From JAGQNT01 sp964426605 (GTDB lineage: Bacteria; Patescibacteriota; Saccharimonadia; Saccharimonadales; UBA4665), in NCBI GenBank assembly GCA_964426605.1, contig CAYRQK010000001.1:1-64000 (forward strand): a stretch of 64,000 nucleotides of DNA, given 5' to 3'. The notes below the pieces were generated by a model. That model was not told the origin of the DNA. It did not search any database and saw only the letters and a list, made by a program, of their open reading frames with translations. This document shows, piece after piece, positions 51,462-60,958 of the stretch. Position numbers and translations under genes: made by a program. The stretch's first letter is position 1, and each line of letters starts with the position of its first letter.

Positions 51462-52031
51462 ATGAAGATTACAGTAGTCCGTCACGGTGAGACCGAAGGC
51501 AACGTCGCACGCATAGCGCAGAGTCATGCAGATGGAGTCTTGACGGCACGAGGTGTCGAGCAGGCACAACAGGTAGCGGACTCGCTACGCGATCAAATAT
51601 TTGACCTTATTGTTTGTTCTGACCTGGGACGTTGTGTGCAGACGGCCGGCATTATTGTTGCTGCTCGCAATAACCAAGAGGTCGTCTACACAAAAATGTT
51701 GCGGGAGAGGAGCTTGGGTGTCTATGATGGCAGGCAGTGGGAGGATGTGCCATGGGAAACAATAGAGGGCGACTCTCTGGACCAGAAACTACCCGAGGGT
51801 GAGGCCTGGACGGAGGTTGCCGCCCGTATTGAGGCGTACTTGAACGAACTATTTGAGAGCTACGCCGATAGTCGTGTGCTCGTGGTGACTCATGGTGGCA
51901 TCATGAAAGCCATGGCGGCGCTACTGGACCGGATAAGTTTGGCGGAGGCGGTGGATTCCCGCGTTGTCGATAATGGCAGTGTGCGCGTCTGGGATATGAC
52001 CGGACCCGTACGACCGGTAACTGTGAGATAA
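51462..52031 (+). CDS. Histidine phosphatase (phosphoglycerate-mutase-like)
   Basis: 189 residues. The phosphorylated His is in VVRHGETEGN and the second His in VVTHGGIMKA. The length and DGRQWEDVPWE region fit a broad phosphatase rather than glycolytic mutase. It lies between ruvC and ruvA on the same strand. Confidence 0.85.
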   Translation: MKITVVRHGETEGNVARIAQSHADGVLTARGVEQAQQVADSLRDQIFDLIVCSDLGRCVQTAGIIVAARNNQEVVYTKMLRERSLGVYDGRQWEDVPWETIEGDSLDQKLPEGEAWTEVAARIEAYLNELFESYADSRVLVVTHGGIMKAMAALLDRISLAEAVDSRVVDNGSVRVWDMTGPVRPVTVR

Positions 52032-52038
52032 TAGCTAT

Positions 52039-52614
52039 ATGATAGCGACACTTTCGGGGTTGGTGAGCGAGAAGCTGGGCACGCAGGTAGTTATTGACTG
52101 TGCCGGCGTCGGCTATGGACTGAGTGTCACGGCCGAGGATTTCGGCCGGCTGAATACCGGCGAAACGGCAAAAGTGTATGTGTATGAACATATTCGTGAG
52201 CAGAGCCATGATTTGTTTGGCTTTGTGCAGCTGGACACCAAGAGACTATTCGAGCAGTTACTCGGCGTCAAAAACGTCGGGCCCAAGGTTGCATTGGCGG
52301 TGCTGGATATCGGCAATGCGGCTGGTGTGCGCGGAGCAATTGCGGCCGGTGACGTCAAGTTGCTGCAAAGTGCCAAAGGTGTCGGCAAACGCGCCGCCGA
52401 GCAGATTGTGGTCGAGTTGCGCGACAAAGTCGGTCTGGCTGCCAGTGACGAAGCCGAAGGTATCGTTGGCCGTCCCGGCATCAACACCCAGGATGAAGCC
52501 GTCGAAGCGCTCATCTCTCTTGGCTACTCCCCACAGGACGCAATGCTCGCTCTTAAAGATATTGATGTGGCTTTATCTATCGAAGAACGCATTAAACTCG
52601 CGTTAAAAAACTGA
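52039..52614 (+). CDS. ruvA: Holliday junction helicase subunit RuvA
   Basis: 191 residues. OB domain (VVIDCAGVGYGLSVTAEDF), two helix-hairpin-helix motifs (LLGVKNVGPKVALAVL, LQSAKGVGKRAAEQIVVEL) and the C-terminal domain that touches RuvB (EAVEALISLGYSPQDA). ATG 52039 is 6 nt after GATAAT (52027-52032). Confidence 0.95.
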   Translation: MIATLSGLVSEKLGTQVVIDCAGVGYGLSVTAEDFGRLNTGETAKVYVYEHIREQSHDLFGFVQLDTKRLFEQLLGVKNVGPKVALAVLDIGNAAGVRGAIAAGDVKLLQSAKGVGKRAAEQIVVELRDKVGLAASDEAEGIVGRPGINTQDEAVEALISLGYSPQDAMLALKDIDVALSIEERIKLALKN

Positions 52615-52651
52615 ATGTCTACAGGTGCTCCAGGCCTATGGCGGTGTTATA

Positions 52652-53299
52652 TTATTTTTTGTGCCCAAGCATAATAACTGCCACTGTTCCAGCAACTATC
52701 AGGAGTATGATGACAATGCTAATAATTTTTGATTGTCTGGTAGCTGTTTGAGTTTGAGTGCCGTGTTCTTTCATGTAATTGAAGGCTGACTGGAAGCCAC
52801 CGTACAGGCCAGTGGCCGAAGATACAAAGTGGCCATCCACATTGCCAATCGGCAGTGGTTGCAGGAGTTTACACTGTAGTTGCGCGTTACTAATAACAAA
52901 TGAGTCCTGCATAAATGAGACCCCCGTGTCGGTCAGTGCACTTTCAAAAACTGATTCTAGTTGGTTGCCCGAACTGACTAAATCTGTTGTGGCCCCAGAT
53001 TGTGCGGCAACCCCAACATCGAGTGCCCGGTAAATACGGACCTGCGTGTCGGTGAAGGTGAGGTAGCCGACGAAACGGCCCACCACTCCTTCTGGACTGC
53101 GGGTTATGCCCGTGGCAAGGTTAAGGTCAGTTTCGTAGAAACTGTCGTTAATACCCTTAATGATACCTTCAATAACGACTGCAAAGCGGGTATCGGCCGG
53201 TAGAAGCGACATGGCCGTAGCGCCATCTTGCAACGCCCGCATGGTGGCCACTTTTTCGGCTGCAGCATTAGTTGCATTAGAAAGTGGGGTGTATTGCAT
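52652..53299 (-). CDS. Hypothetical tail-anchored protein (215 aa)
   Basis: A folded domain (about 1-180, with RFAVVIEGIIKGINDSFYET and GVVGRFVGYLTFTDTQVRIY) is followed by a C-terminal membrane helix (IISIVIILLIVAGTVAVIML) and GHKK. ATG 53299 lies 7 nt after TATAAC. It interrupts the ruvA-ruvB spacing on the opposite strand. Function unknown. Confidence 0.6.
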   Translation of the reverse strand: MQYTPLSNATNAAAEKVATMRALQDGATAMSLLPADTRFAVVIEGIIKGINDSFYETDLNLATGITRSPEGVVGRFVGYLTFTDTQVRIYRALDVGVAAQSGATTDLVSSGNQLESVFESALTDTGVSFMQDSFVISNAQLQCKLLQPLPIGNVDGHFVSSATGLYGGFQSAFNYMKEHGTQTQTATRQSKIISIVIILLIVAGTVAVIMLGHKK

Positions 53300-53378
53300 G
53301 TGCTTAGTTATACGCTATAAATACTCAGCGTCAATCCCCTGGTGTCCTCTAGTGGCAAGTCGCGTATAATACACATAT

Positions 53379-54410
53379 ATGATTGAGCGAATTATTGCGA
53401 ATGCACCGGCAGCGGATGATCCGGTTGAGGAAGAGTTTGAGAACAAACTACGGCCGCATGACTTTGCTGGTTACATTGGTCAGGAGCGGCTGAAGCAGAA
53501 CCTGAAGCTGGCAATTGCCGCTGCTAAAAAGCGTGGTGAGCCGATCGACCACGTATTGCTATACGGCCCGCCGGGGCTCGGAAAAACCACCATGGCTAGC
53601 GTCATTGCCAATGAAATGGGCGCGCAGATACGCATCACATCCGGGCCGGCCATCGAGCGGGCCGGTGATCTGGCCAGCTTGCTGACCAACCTTCAGGACG
53701 GCGACGTACTGTTCGTAGATGAAATCCATCGCTTGCATCGCACCATCGAGGAGACGTTGTATTCGGCTATGGAGGATTTCAAACTGGATATCATGCTAGG
53801 TAAGGGGCCGAGTGCCCGCAGCTTGCGGCTGGACTTGCCAAAGTTTACTATCATCGGTGCGACGACTCGGGCCGGGGCACTGGCCGGACCGCTGCGTGAT
53901 CGCTTTGGGCATATTCACCGTTTGGAGTTTTATACACCAACTGAAATTCGGCAGATTATCGAGCGTACCGCTGGCATACTCGATGTCAAAATTGACCCGG
54001 CCGCTGCTGGGATGCTGGCCGGCCGGGCTCGCCTGACGCCGCGTATCGCCAATCGACTGCTCAAGCGAGTGCGCGACTACGCTGATGTCAACGGCGACGG
54101 TATTATCGACATGGCCATCAGTACCAGCGCCTTGGATTTACTTGAAATTGATGCGCTCGGGCTTGATCCGGCCGATCGTATGTTGCTGACTGCGATTATT
54201 GATAGTTACAGTGGTGGACCAGTGGGCGTCGAGACGCTGGCGGCACTAACGGCTGAAGAGCGTAGCACTATCGAAGATTTCATCGAACCCTATCTGATGC
54301 AAATCGGCCTGCTGGAGCGCACACCACGTGGTCGCAAAGTCACGCCCAAGACATACATGCACCTCAATAAGGTACAGGCGACTGCTGACGACCAGCCGCG
54401 ACTAGTATAG
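53379..54410 (+). CDS. ruvB: Holliday junction helicase subunit RuvB
   Basis: 343 residues. Walker [10 protein letters not shown], Walker [12 protein letters not shown], the sensor stretch [17 protein letters not shown] and the winged-helix C-terminus ([17 protein letters not shown]) are all typical. It drives branch migration with RuvA. TATAAT (53365-53370) ends 8 nt before ATG 53379. Confidence 0.97.
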   Translation: MIERIIANAPAADDPVEEEFENKLRPHDFAGYIGQERLKQNLKLAIAAAKKRGEPIDHVLLYGPPGLGKTTMASVIANEMGAQIRITSGPAIERAGDLASLLTNLQDGDVLFVDEIHRLHRTIEETLYSAMEDFKLDIMLGKGPSARSLRLDLPKFTIIGATTRAGALAGPLRDRFGHIHRLEFYTPTEIRQIIERTAGILDVKIDPAAAGMLAGRARLTPRIANRLLKRVRDYADVNGDGIIDMAISTSALDLLEIDALGLDPADRMLLTAIIDSYSGGPVGVETLAALTAEERSTIEDFIEPYLMQIGLLERTPRGRKVTPKTYMHLNKVQATADDQPRLV

Positions 54411-54420
54411 AATAAGTCAT

Positions 54421-55074
54421 ATGCAACCCAACGACCCGTTTGACCCGACTGCCCAACCGGCACGTAGCGCTTCGGCACAGCCGGCTGTACGTAATCCGCT
54501 AGCCGCTATGCGTCCTGGCGAGAAAGTGCTGTGTGAGATCAAGCGTCACCCCATTGGACTCGTTACGTCATACGCTGGGATCGCACTACTGTTATTACTG
54601 ATCGCGGTTGTCGGTTACAGTGTTGCGCCATCGATCTTCACGGCTTACAGCAAAACGCAGGTCTACGGCATCGTAACAATTGTATTTTTGTGTACAGCGG
54701 TGCTGGGATTGTTGTTTGCGATAGTGGCACATGTCGTGTACTTGGGCAATCGTTGGATTGTCACTGACGACAGCGTGACACAGATAGTACAGGTAAGTTT
54801 GTTTAGTAAACAGAGCAGCCAGTTGTCGATGGGTAACCTGGAAGATGTGACGGCTGAGCAAAACGGCATCTTGCCACACCTATTTAACTACGGTGTGCTC
54901 AAGGCCGAAACGGCTGGCGAGCATTCGAAGTTCCGATTTATTTATTGCCCCAATCCTAACTTTTACGCGCAGTGTATTTTGCAGGCCCGCGAAGCGTTCG
55001 AGCAAGGGAACCAGCACACCCCTGAGCAGCAGACCTATCCGTCTGCGCCGACGCTACCGCCAGTACAGCAATAG
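54421..55074 (+). CDS. Membrane protein with bacterial PH domain
   Basis: 217 residues. Two membrane helices (about 44-65 and 80-104) precede a bPH2-type domain (RWIVTDDSVTQIVQVSLFSK, MGNLEDVTAEQNG). Such YdbS-like proteins sit in the membrane with the PH domain inside. It follows ruvB by 10 nt; the role is unknown. Confidence 0.75.
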   Translation: MQPNDPFDPTAQPARSASAQPAVRNPLAAMRPGEKVLCEIKRHPIGLVTSYAGIALLLLLIAVVGYSVAPSIFTAYSKTQVYGIVTIVFLCTAVLGLLFAIVAHVVYLGNRWIVTDDSVTQIVQVSLFSKQSSQLSMGNLEDVTAEQNGILPHLFNYGVLKAETAGEHSKFRFIYCPNPNFYAQCILQAREAFEQGNQHTPEQQTYPSAPTLPPVQQ

Positions 55075-55077
55075 TAA

Positions 55078-55386
55078 CTAATCGTTGAACGGACTGTCGC
55101 GCGATTCGTTGAATAGTGTTTGGACGTTGACGCTATTGTCTTTAAGGCTCTCTAGCTGTTGTACGGCAGACTTATCGATGTGTGGTGTCAATTTTGCCGT
55201 CTCGGATACGACAGTAGAGTTATCGGGCTGGGCGCTGGACAGCGTGGATATGCGTAGCAGTACGAAGCCGTACGTTGCAGCGACTGATATGAAGAATAAA
55301 ATCGGCACATAACGCAGCAATTTGTGTCCAGCTTGGGATAATAATTGTGGCAGAGCCTTCATGTCTATATTAATGTCTTTACTCAT
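55078..55386 (-). CDS. Small membrane protein of the pilus cluster (102 aa)
   Basis: One membrane helix (about 26-46, VPILFFISVAATYGFVLLRI) and an outer tail with a helix (IDKSAVQQLESLKDNSVN). It overlaps pilO by 4 bp, so it belongs to the pilus operon and occupies the place of PilP. Similarity to PilP itself is not visible. Confidence 0.6.
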   Translation of the reverse strand: MSKDINIDMKALPQLLSQAGHKLLRYVPILFFISVAATYGFVLLRISTLSSAQPDNSTVVSETAKLTPHIDKSAVQQLESLKDNSVNVQTLFNESRDSPFND

Positions 55387-55982
55387 GGCTTGATGTACTC
55401 ATCTAGGGTTAGGGTGAAACCGACATTCGTGGAATTCTTGACGTCTGGTGTCAGGTTGATATTACTAACTAAGGCAGTGCGCCGGTTGTTCTCGAGATCC
55501 TGGAGGAAGGTGAGCAATTGACTGTAGGGCACGGTATGCGCCGGATCTGACTGGACTGAAATCTGCAATATATAGACCCCAACGATTCCTTTCACGGGTG
55601 TGAGTTGTGAAGTGGACAGGGATGCCACACTTGGTGCCAGCGTAGTACCGAGCGTGGATGAGGGGAACGAAATGCTGCCCAGTTGTATGCTGTTGCTGCT
55701 GGCAATGTTGACGATTTCGCGCACGGCTTGTGCCTGATCTTTATCCTGGGGCACGATACTCTGGGCGATGCCGGCGAGCGAACTGTATTGCTTGACGTCT
55801 CTCTTGGCGCCGCCCAGCGCATTGCTCTGAGCGTCTAGTGTCTGGATCTTCAACCGTTGCTCGACCAGCTTGTGCGACGATGACGCCAGTAGACTATTCA
55901 CGGCGTACGCTCCACCGAAGATGCCCATGAGTATTACGATGTTGAGTCCCGTCAGCACCAGGAAAAGTCGTTTGCTGTTCAT
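55383..55982 (-). CDS. pilO: PilO-like type IV pilus inner-membrane protein
   Basis: 199 residues. One N-terminal membrane helix (about 7-32), a coiled coil (SSHKLVEQRLKIQTLDAQSN) and a ferredoxin-like outer domain (GVYILQISVQSDPAHTVPY, FLQDLENNRRTALVSNI). It pairs with PilN to link the PilM platform to the outer parts. ATG 55982 has GAGG 7-11 nt before it and overlaps the pilN stop by 4 bp. Confidence 0.78.
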   Translation of the reverse strand: MNSKRLFLVLTGLNIVILMGIFGGAYAVNSLLASSSHKLVEQRLKIQTLDAQSNALGGAKRDVKQYSSLAGIAQSIVPQDKDQAQAVREIVNIASSNSIQLGSISFPSSTLGTTLAPSVASLSTSQLTPVKGIVGVYILQISVQSDPAHTVPYSQLLTFLQDLENNRRTALVSNINLTPDVKNSTNVGFTLTLDEYIKP

Positions 55983-56587
55983 AGTTTGGCCTCGTTGTGT
56001 ATGAATAAGAATGAAGTGCTGTTGGAGAACAGGGCTCGGATGGTGATGGTGCAAGGGTACTTGCCGTTTATGCCGTCGGAACTGCCCCCGGTGCTACTGC
56101 AGCTTATGTTTACGATGTCGGCTTTACTGAAGATCTTGTTGTTGGGGTCGGCCAAGTTGACTTGCAGCTGAGTTGCGGCGTTGTAGTCGGTTGCCTGGGC
56201 GGTAATGTCCACCGCGCTGTCACCCTGCGTAATGTTGAGAGTGGAGAGCACGGCATTGCGGGGGGTAACGGCGGCGAGTTGTTTAAGTAATTTAGAGAAT
56301 AGGACTTCCTTCGAAAGTACTTGGACCGCGAGCTTGAGGCTACCGCTGATGGTTTTGACTTCCTGCTGCGTTTTGTCGAGGTTTTGAGACTGGAGTGTAG
56401 TTGTTGTGTCGTTGATTTGCTTAGTATACGAGCCCGATATCTGGTGCATGTACAGCCAGCCGAAACCCCCGATGACTACTAGCCCGGCCAGTGCAAGGCA
56501 GCTCGCGATGAGCCAGTGGCGCATACGGACATTCAGGAGCGCGTAGCGATAGTGTGACTTGGTATCTGGTGGCAGTAGATTGATCAT
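55979..56587 (-). CDS. pilN: PilN-like type IV pilus assembly protein
   Basis: 202 residues. The PilM-binding start MINLLPPDTKSHYRYALLNV is the classic PilN motif, followed by a membrane helix (about 26-47), a coiled coil and an outer domain (FSKLLKQLAAVTPRNAVLST). ATG 56587 is preferred to an upstream ATG because the INLLPP motif must be N-terminal. Confidence 0.85.
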   Translation of the reverse strand: MINLLPPDTKSHYRYALLNVRMRHWLIASCLALAGLVVIGGFGWLYMHQISGSYTKQINDTTTTLQSQNLDKTQQEVKTISGSLKLAVQVLSKEVLFSKLLKQLAAVTPRNAVLSTLNITQGDSAVDITAQATDYNAATQLQVNLADPNNKIFSKADIVNISCSSTGGSSDGINGKYPCTITIRALFSNSTSFLFIHNEAKL

Positions 56588-56630
56588 AGAGTATTGCCCC
56601 CCAGTGGCGTGTTGGCGGTACGTGTCCGAA

Positions 56631-57707
56631 TCATGCGTGGAATACCTCACGAGGATTTAGAAAACTTAAACCCGCAGCTGTGGCAAACATCGGATGATCG
56701 GCGAGAGCCGGTAACTGCATGTGTTTGGCGCTGAGATAGTTCCATGGGTCGCATGTTCGAACCGGAATCCGCAGCTCGCTGGTCAAATAATCGGTAAGGC
56801 CTGGCATGTTTGCCCCACCACCAAGTGCGATTACCTGACCGATGGGGTGATCGGTACCGTATCGCTCTTCGTAGTAACGGATCATACGCTGAATTTCCTT
56901 GGCAAGCTGTGCCAGTATGGGCGATAGTGCGGTCACGATCTCACCCTGCTTCTTGCTAGTTGCCATGCCATATCGTGTTTTGATAGTGGCTGCTTCGGCT
57001 TCACTGACCTTGAGCTTTTGAGCGATAGAGCGGGTAAATACGAGCCCTCCAGAAGGTACAGTACCAGTTACGAGTACAGCGTTGCGGAAAATGCTAATGT
57101 CGCACGACAACGTTCCAAAGTCGATGATGACCGTCGCTACGTCACTGTGGCTGTCGCGACTAAAAAGTCGCCCAGCTGCCGACATAGTAGTCTCGATGAG
57201 TACCGCCTCGAGTCCGAGCACTCGGGTCAGGTCGAGATACGAGTCAACGATTTTCTTGGGGATAGCGACAGCCATAAATTCGTTGAGCTCCTCATCTTGA
57301 GAGGTCAGCATATAGTCAACATAGACATCATCTATAGGGATCGGTGTGTATTGTTCGACTTCGAGCCGAATAGCTTCGTCGAGCTCGCCGGGCTTCAATT
57401 TAGGTAACTGAATCGACCTGGAGTAGGCACGGTACGATGGAATAGCCATCGAGACCCGTCGTGTCGTGATGTCGCCGATCAGACGGTGCTGGAACAGGTT
57501 GAGCGTAGCCTTGGCTATGGCCTCGGGGTTCGTAACAACACCGTCTACAATTGCACCTGCCTCGAACTCAGCACTGCCGTAGCCAACCACGTGTGGCTTG
57601 GCGTGATCGATCTCGCATTGCATAACTTTCAACGTGCTCTGGCCAATATCTAAGCCGAAAACAGGTTTGTTGTGATAGAAGTTGCTGTGTTTGCTCATGC
57701 CACCCAT
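56631..57707 (-). CDS. pilM: PilM-like cytosolic actin-fold ATPase
   Basis: 358 residues. KPVFGLDIGQSTLKVMQCE near the start, VIIDFGTLSCDISIF and IALGGGANMPGLTDYL are the nucleotide-binding motifs of the family. PilM binds PilN at the inner membrane. Start ATG 57707; ATG 57698 is equally possible. Confidence 0.9.
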   Translation of the reverse strand: MGGMSKHSNFYHNKPVFGLDIGQSTLKVMQCEIDHAKPHVVGYGSAEFEAGAIVDGVVTNPEAIAKATLNLFQHRLIGDITTRRVSMAIPSYRAYSRSIQLPKLKPGELDEAIRLEVEQYTPIPIDDVYVDYMLTSQDEELNEFMAVAIPKKIVDSYLDLTRVLGLEAVLIETTMSAAGRLFSRDSHSDVATVIIDFGTLSCDISIFRNAVLVTGTVPSGGLVFTRSIAQKLKVSEAEAATIKTRYGMATSKKQGEIVTALSPILAQLAKEIQRMIRYYEERYGTDHPIGQVIALGGGANMPGLTDYLTSELRIPVRTCDPWNYLSAKHMQLPALADHPMFATAAGLSFLNPREVFHA

Positions 57708-57764
57708 TCAAGCGTTAGCTCTTTGATCATAAGTGTACCATTTCCCGAGTATCCATGGCTAGAG

Positions 57765-59195
57765 TCAGTATATTTCCTGGTAGCTTCTGATGGTCCAGGT
57801 ACGAGCACCAGAAGCAAGTGTGGTCCCGAAGGTGATTGAGGCAGAACCACTGAGGTCGACTGACTGCCCAATGGCGGAGCCGATGATGTTGGCTCCACCG
57901 ACCGATATCTTACCCCAGTATGCGTCAAAGACAATACCGGGCAAGATAGTCGCCCCGCTGACTGTGATGGTTTGTTGCTGAGACGAGTTATACAGGTCGG
58001 TACCCGTGGGTGTAGCCGCTGGATTGCCGGTACTATTTTTGAAGCTAATAAACTCCACCCCGGTACCGCTACTGTTGGCGGCCATCGAGGCTGCCCCGTT
58101 GACAGTAATGGTGCCATCAACGATGACGACCGGTCGTGTTGTGCCGACGCTATTGGCCACTGTCACATGGCTGCTGGCCCCGATTGTCAGGTCGCCAGTT
58201 ATGTAGGCGTTGCCGTTTATAGTCAAATTACAGACACCGCCAATTTTGACGTCGCCAGTTATCTTGACATTGGCTGGCCAGTTGGCGGCGGCGCCCAGCC
58301 CCAGTACGCCATTCGAACAGCCATATGATCCAGTTGCGCCGGTACCAGTAGTGGCTACAGCATCGATTTGGGCTTGACGATCATAGGTTGGCATGCTGAC
58401 TTTGGGCGCTACACAGCCCGGTTGTAGCCCAGAACCCCCAGACAGTCCGCCACTAATGCCAGCTGTGGATGTTTGCCCGGTGGCGCAGACAGTACCATAA
58501 ATGTGCGACATACCACCGACAGAGATCGGCTGTGTGCCGTCGGTACAAACCTGGGGGTAGGTCGCGCCGGGGTTGGAGCCCTGGGGGCACTGATTGTTGG
58601 CGACATCCACGGTCAGTGGTGTGACGAGTGTACCTATCTGGGCGGCACCCGTTAGGGTGATGCTTCCACCTGTATAGATTGCCGAATTGACGATTGCCCC
58701 AACACCATTCAGGGTAAGCCCACCAGGGCCACTGAATACCGAGTAGCCAGTCGAACTCGTTCCTACCATGGTGACTTTAATTTTGCGCGTCGCATATGGC
58801 CGCCCCGACTTGTCATTGTTGTGGTATACATCGCCCGTCGAGATGATGGTTTTTGATCCATCGGCAGCGGTCGTGATGCTGGTTTCGAAGGTAGCTCTGC
58901 CTTGTGTGCCATTGTTGAAGAACTGTTGCGCCGAAGGGTAGCCTGCAAAACTGTCATCTAGATTGAGCTGATGTACCGACTCTTCAATGCCCGCCTCGGC
59001 GGTGAGGTAAGCGTTATTCGAGTACACCCCAGCGCTTGCCAGCTGATATTGTCCGCCGGCGGCCTCCAGGAGTGCGATGCCAATGATGGACAGTACAATG
59101 GTCAGCCCCAGCACGGCTACGAGTAGGAACCCTTGGCTATTACGGGGCTCCACGGATACTCGACGAGGCTTTAACCAGGAACGTGGCTTAATCAT
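57765..59195 (-). CDS. PilX-like large minor pilin/tip protein
   Basis: 476 residues. The N-terminus has a pilin-like helix (SQGFLLVAVLGLTIVLSIIG) but the usual G-F-T-x-x-E is replaced by GFLLVAV with no Glu5. The rest is a long repeat-rich beta domain (TLNGVGAIVNSAIYTGGSIT; NLTINGNAYITGDLTIGASS) of the kind found in pilus tip or adhesin proteins. It overlaps the PilW-like gene by 8 bp. Confidence 0.7.
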   Translation of the reverse strand: MIKPRSWLKPRRVSVEPRNSQGFLLVAVLGLTIVLSIIGIALLEAAGGQYQLASAGVYSNNAYLTAEAGIEESVHQLNLDDSFAGYPSAQQFFNNGTQGRATFETSITTAADGSKTIISTGDVYHNNDKSGRPYATRKIKVTMVGTSSTGYSVFSGPGGLTLNGVGAIVNSAIYTGGSITLTGAAQIGTLVTPLTVDVANNQCPQGSNPGATYPQVCTDGTQPISVGGMSHIYGTVCATGQTSTAGISGGLSGGSGLQPGCVAPKVSMPTYDRQAQIDAVATTGTGATGSYGCSNGVLGLGAAANWPANVKITGDVKIGGVCNLTINGNAYITGDLTIGASSHVTVANSVGTTRPVVIVDGTITVNGAASMAANSSGTGVEFISFKNSTGNPAATPTGTDLYNSSQQQTITVSGATILPGIVFDAYWGKISVGGANIIGSAIGQSVDLSGSASITFGTTLASGARTWTIRSYQEIY

Positions 59196-59859
59196 TTCTA
59201 AATACCATCCGGGTGTTATATGAAGTAGTGAAGTCCTGGTTATATTTGCGCGCGTTCAGAGTGACGTTAAGGATGATAGACCGAGCATCCACTGGCGCTA
59301 CATTGCTGTCCGAACCGTCGCGATACGATACACTGAAGGCCGAAACGTTGTGTAGCACCGCGCGGTCGGCCGGGCAAGCGCTGGTGGCCAGAATGGCTGG
59401 GCAGGTAGTCTTTGCCGCGTTACCACTGACGGTAGAGGCTAAGATGCGGCGATAGAGTGTGCCGCCACTGACGAAATAGATAGTGTTGTTCTTCTCGGTA
59501 ATATAGTGTGATGCATCGGCGAAGATGATATTGTGGCTGCTATCTTGGGCGGGAGTTGACAGGACGAGCGTTGATCCGCCCGAAGTCCAGCTATACAGAT
59601 CGCCGGGAGTTGGTCCGTTGCTGTCGGGCCAGCGATTATTAATGTCGGCGTTGGAGGACAAGCGGATGTCATCAGCCGCACCGTCTAGCCCTTGCTGAGC
59701 TTCGCGCAGCAGATCGGCTTTAGCGGTGGCAATAGCACTAGCCCGCATACTGCTAGCCATAAACCCCATAATTACAGCCGACATGATGATCGATATGGTG
59801 ATGGTAACAACGAGTTCAACGAGGGTGAAACCGGCACTAGCTTGACGGTGCACGCTCAT
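59188..59859 (-). CDS. PilW-like minor pilin
   Basis: 223 residues. The prepilin signal ends G-FTLVELVVTITISIIMSAV with Glu5 present; a Gly/Ser-rich outer domain follows, with Cys residues in CPAILATSACPAD. Minor pilins prime the pilus and carry DNA or surface contacts. 4-bp overlap with the PilV-like gene. Confidence 0.83.
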   Translation of the reverse strand: MSVHRQASAGFTLVELVVTITISIIMSAVIMGFMASSMRASAIATAKADLLREAQQGLDGAADDIRLSSNADINNRWPDSNGPTPGDLYSWTSGGSTLVLSTPAQDSSHNIIFADASHYITEKNNTIYFVSGGTLYRRILASTVSGNAAKTTCPAILATSACPADRAVLHNVSAFSVSYRDGSDSNVAPVDARSIILNVTLNARKYNQDFTTSYNTRMVFRND

Positions 59860-60254
59860 TGCGATATCCCAATCACCCCAATAAGGGAACTGAGCTCAAC
59901 CTGTCGTTGCGACCCTTTGTCGGTGTAGCTGACAGTGACATCGACTCGTTTGATACCTGCCACGGGCTCACTGACTTGGGCGGTGCCGCTACGAGGTGCG
60001 GGCAAAGTCGATGGTAGGTTGGAGCTGAAGTCTATAATTTGGCCGTCCACGAGTTGGGTATAGTTGTTGTTCCTGAGTGATTCGACTTCTGTGCGGGCAA
60101 TCTGGTTGGCGCTTTCGAGATACGCTGATTGCCGTTGAATGTCTTGCAGACTTAAAAATAGCAGCGATAGTCCTGTTGCCACAAAGCCGAATGTGACAAT
60201 GGCAATAGCCAGCTCCACCACTGTAAATCCTTTAGATGACATAGTTACGCTCAT
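59856..60254 (-). CDS. PilV-like minor pilin
   Basis: 132 residues. Signal GFTVVELAIAIVTFGFVATG with Glu5, then a helix (LQDIQRQSAYLESANQIART) and a beta domain. Start ATG 60254 or 60242. It is first in the minor-pilin to pilO operon, after the terminator that ends the major pilin transcript. Confidence 0.82.
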   Translation of the reverse strand: MSVTMSSKGFTVVELAIAIVTFGFVATGLSLLFLSLQDIQRQSAYLESANQIARTEVESLRNNNYTQLVDGQIIDFSSNLPSTLPAPRSGTAQVSEPVAGIKRVDVTVSYTDKGSQRQVELSSLIGVIGISQ

Positions 60255-60273
60255 GCTTATATTCTATTGTACT

Positions 60274-60300
60274 AAAAACGGGGCGTAATCGCCCCGTTTT
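60274..60300 (-). terminator. Terminator after the major pilin gene
   Basis: AAAACGGGGCG / CGCCCCGTTTT (11 bp) with a 4-nt loop; the minus-strand RNA ends in TTTTTAG. It splits pilin from downstream pilus genes. Confidence 0.88.
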
Positions 60301-60321
60301 GTAGTACAAACCTATGCCGGT

Positions 60322-60789
60322 CTAGGTGTTGCTAGACTTTGTGTAGACGTCGGCGCTACCTTCAAGCTGGGCTTTCAGGGTGAACGATGTACAACCATTA
60401 GTCGCACTACTTGGGTCAGTTGCAGTACAACCATTAGTGAAGTAGGTGTAGCCATCCCCTGCTGGGTTAGTGGCAGCCGTACTCGCATTGACGAGCGTGC
60501 CAGTCTTAGGACCAATCAGTGACTGTGGGTCTAAGCCCTTGAGGCTGGTACTGATAAAGGTTGGACTTATTAGGTCAGTGTACGTTGGGTAGTAGCCGTT
60601 CTGGGCGTAAAACGCTTCGAGCTGACTGTCTACTGCATTAATGTCTGTTTGGCGTTGGCTGTCGCGAGCCTTCTGCTGAATACCGGTGAAGGTAACAATA
60701 ACCAGTGTTGCCAAGATTGCAATGACAACGATGACAATCAGAAGTTCCACAATTGTGAAGCCGCTTTGTCGCTTTTTTAGTGAGATCAT
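60322..60789 (-). CDS. pilA: Major type IV pilin (PilA/PilE-like)
   Basis: 155 residues. The prepilin signal is short (MISLKKRQSG), then FTIVELLIVIVVIAILATLV with Glu5, and the helix goes on as QKARDSQRQTDINAVDSQLE. Two Cys-rich loops (NGCTATDPSSATNGCTSFTL) may form the D-region. Start ATG 60789 has a strong GGAGGG about 10 nt before. Its own promoter and terminator fit a highly expressed major subunit. Confidence 0.88.
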   Translation of the reverse strand: MISLKKRQSGFTIVELLIVIVVIAILATLVIVTFTGIQQKARDSQRQTDINAVDSQLEAFYAQNGYYPTYTDLISPTFISTSLKGLDPQSLIGPKTGTLVNASTAATNPAGDGYTYFTNGCTATDPSSATNGCTSFTLKAQLEGSADVYTKSSNT

Positions 60790-60859
60790 AGGAACCCACC
60801 CTCCTACGTTACGTTTTATGTATTGATCCCTGCTGCGAACAACAGAGTATCTGCCACTG

Positions 60860-60887
60860 ATTATAACCATAAGCTTATCCAGGTCAA
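60860..60887 (-). promoter_or_regulatory. pilA promoter
   Basis: On the minus strand: TTGACC (60882-60887), 16-nt spacer, TATAAT (60860-60865). The leader of about 65 nt holds the ribosome site. Confidence 0.8.
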
Positions 60888-60958
60888 GCCCCGGTTGACA
60901 GGGCGCTTCTTGACACCAGGTGTATTAGCGAGCCTGTCAAGAGGTATGTTTTCGATTT

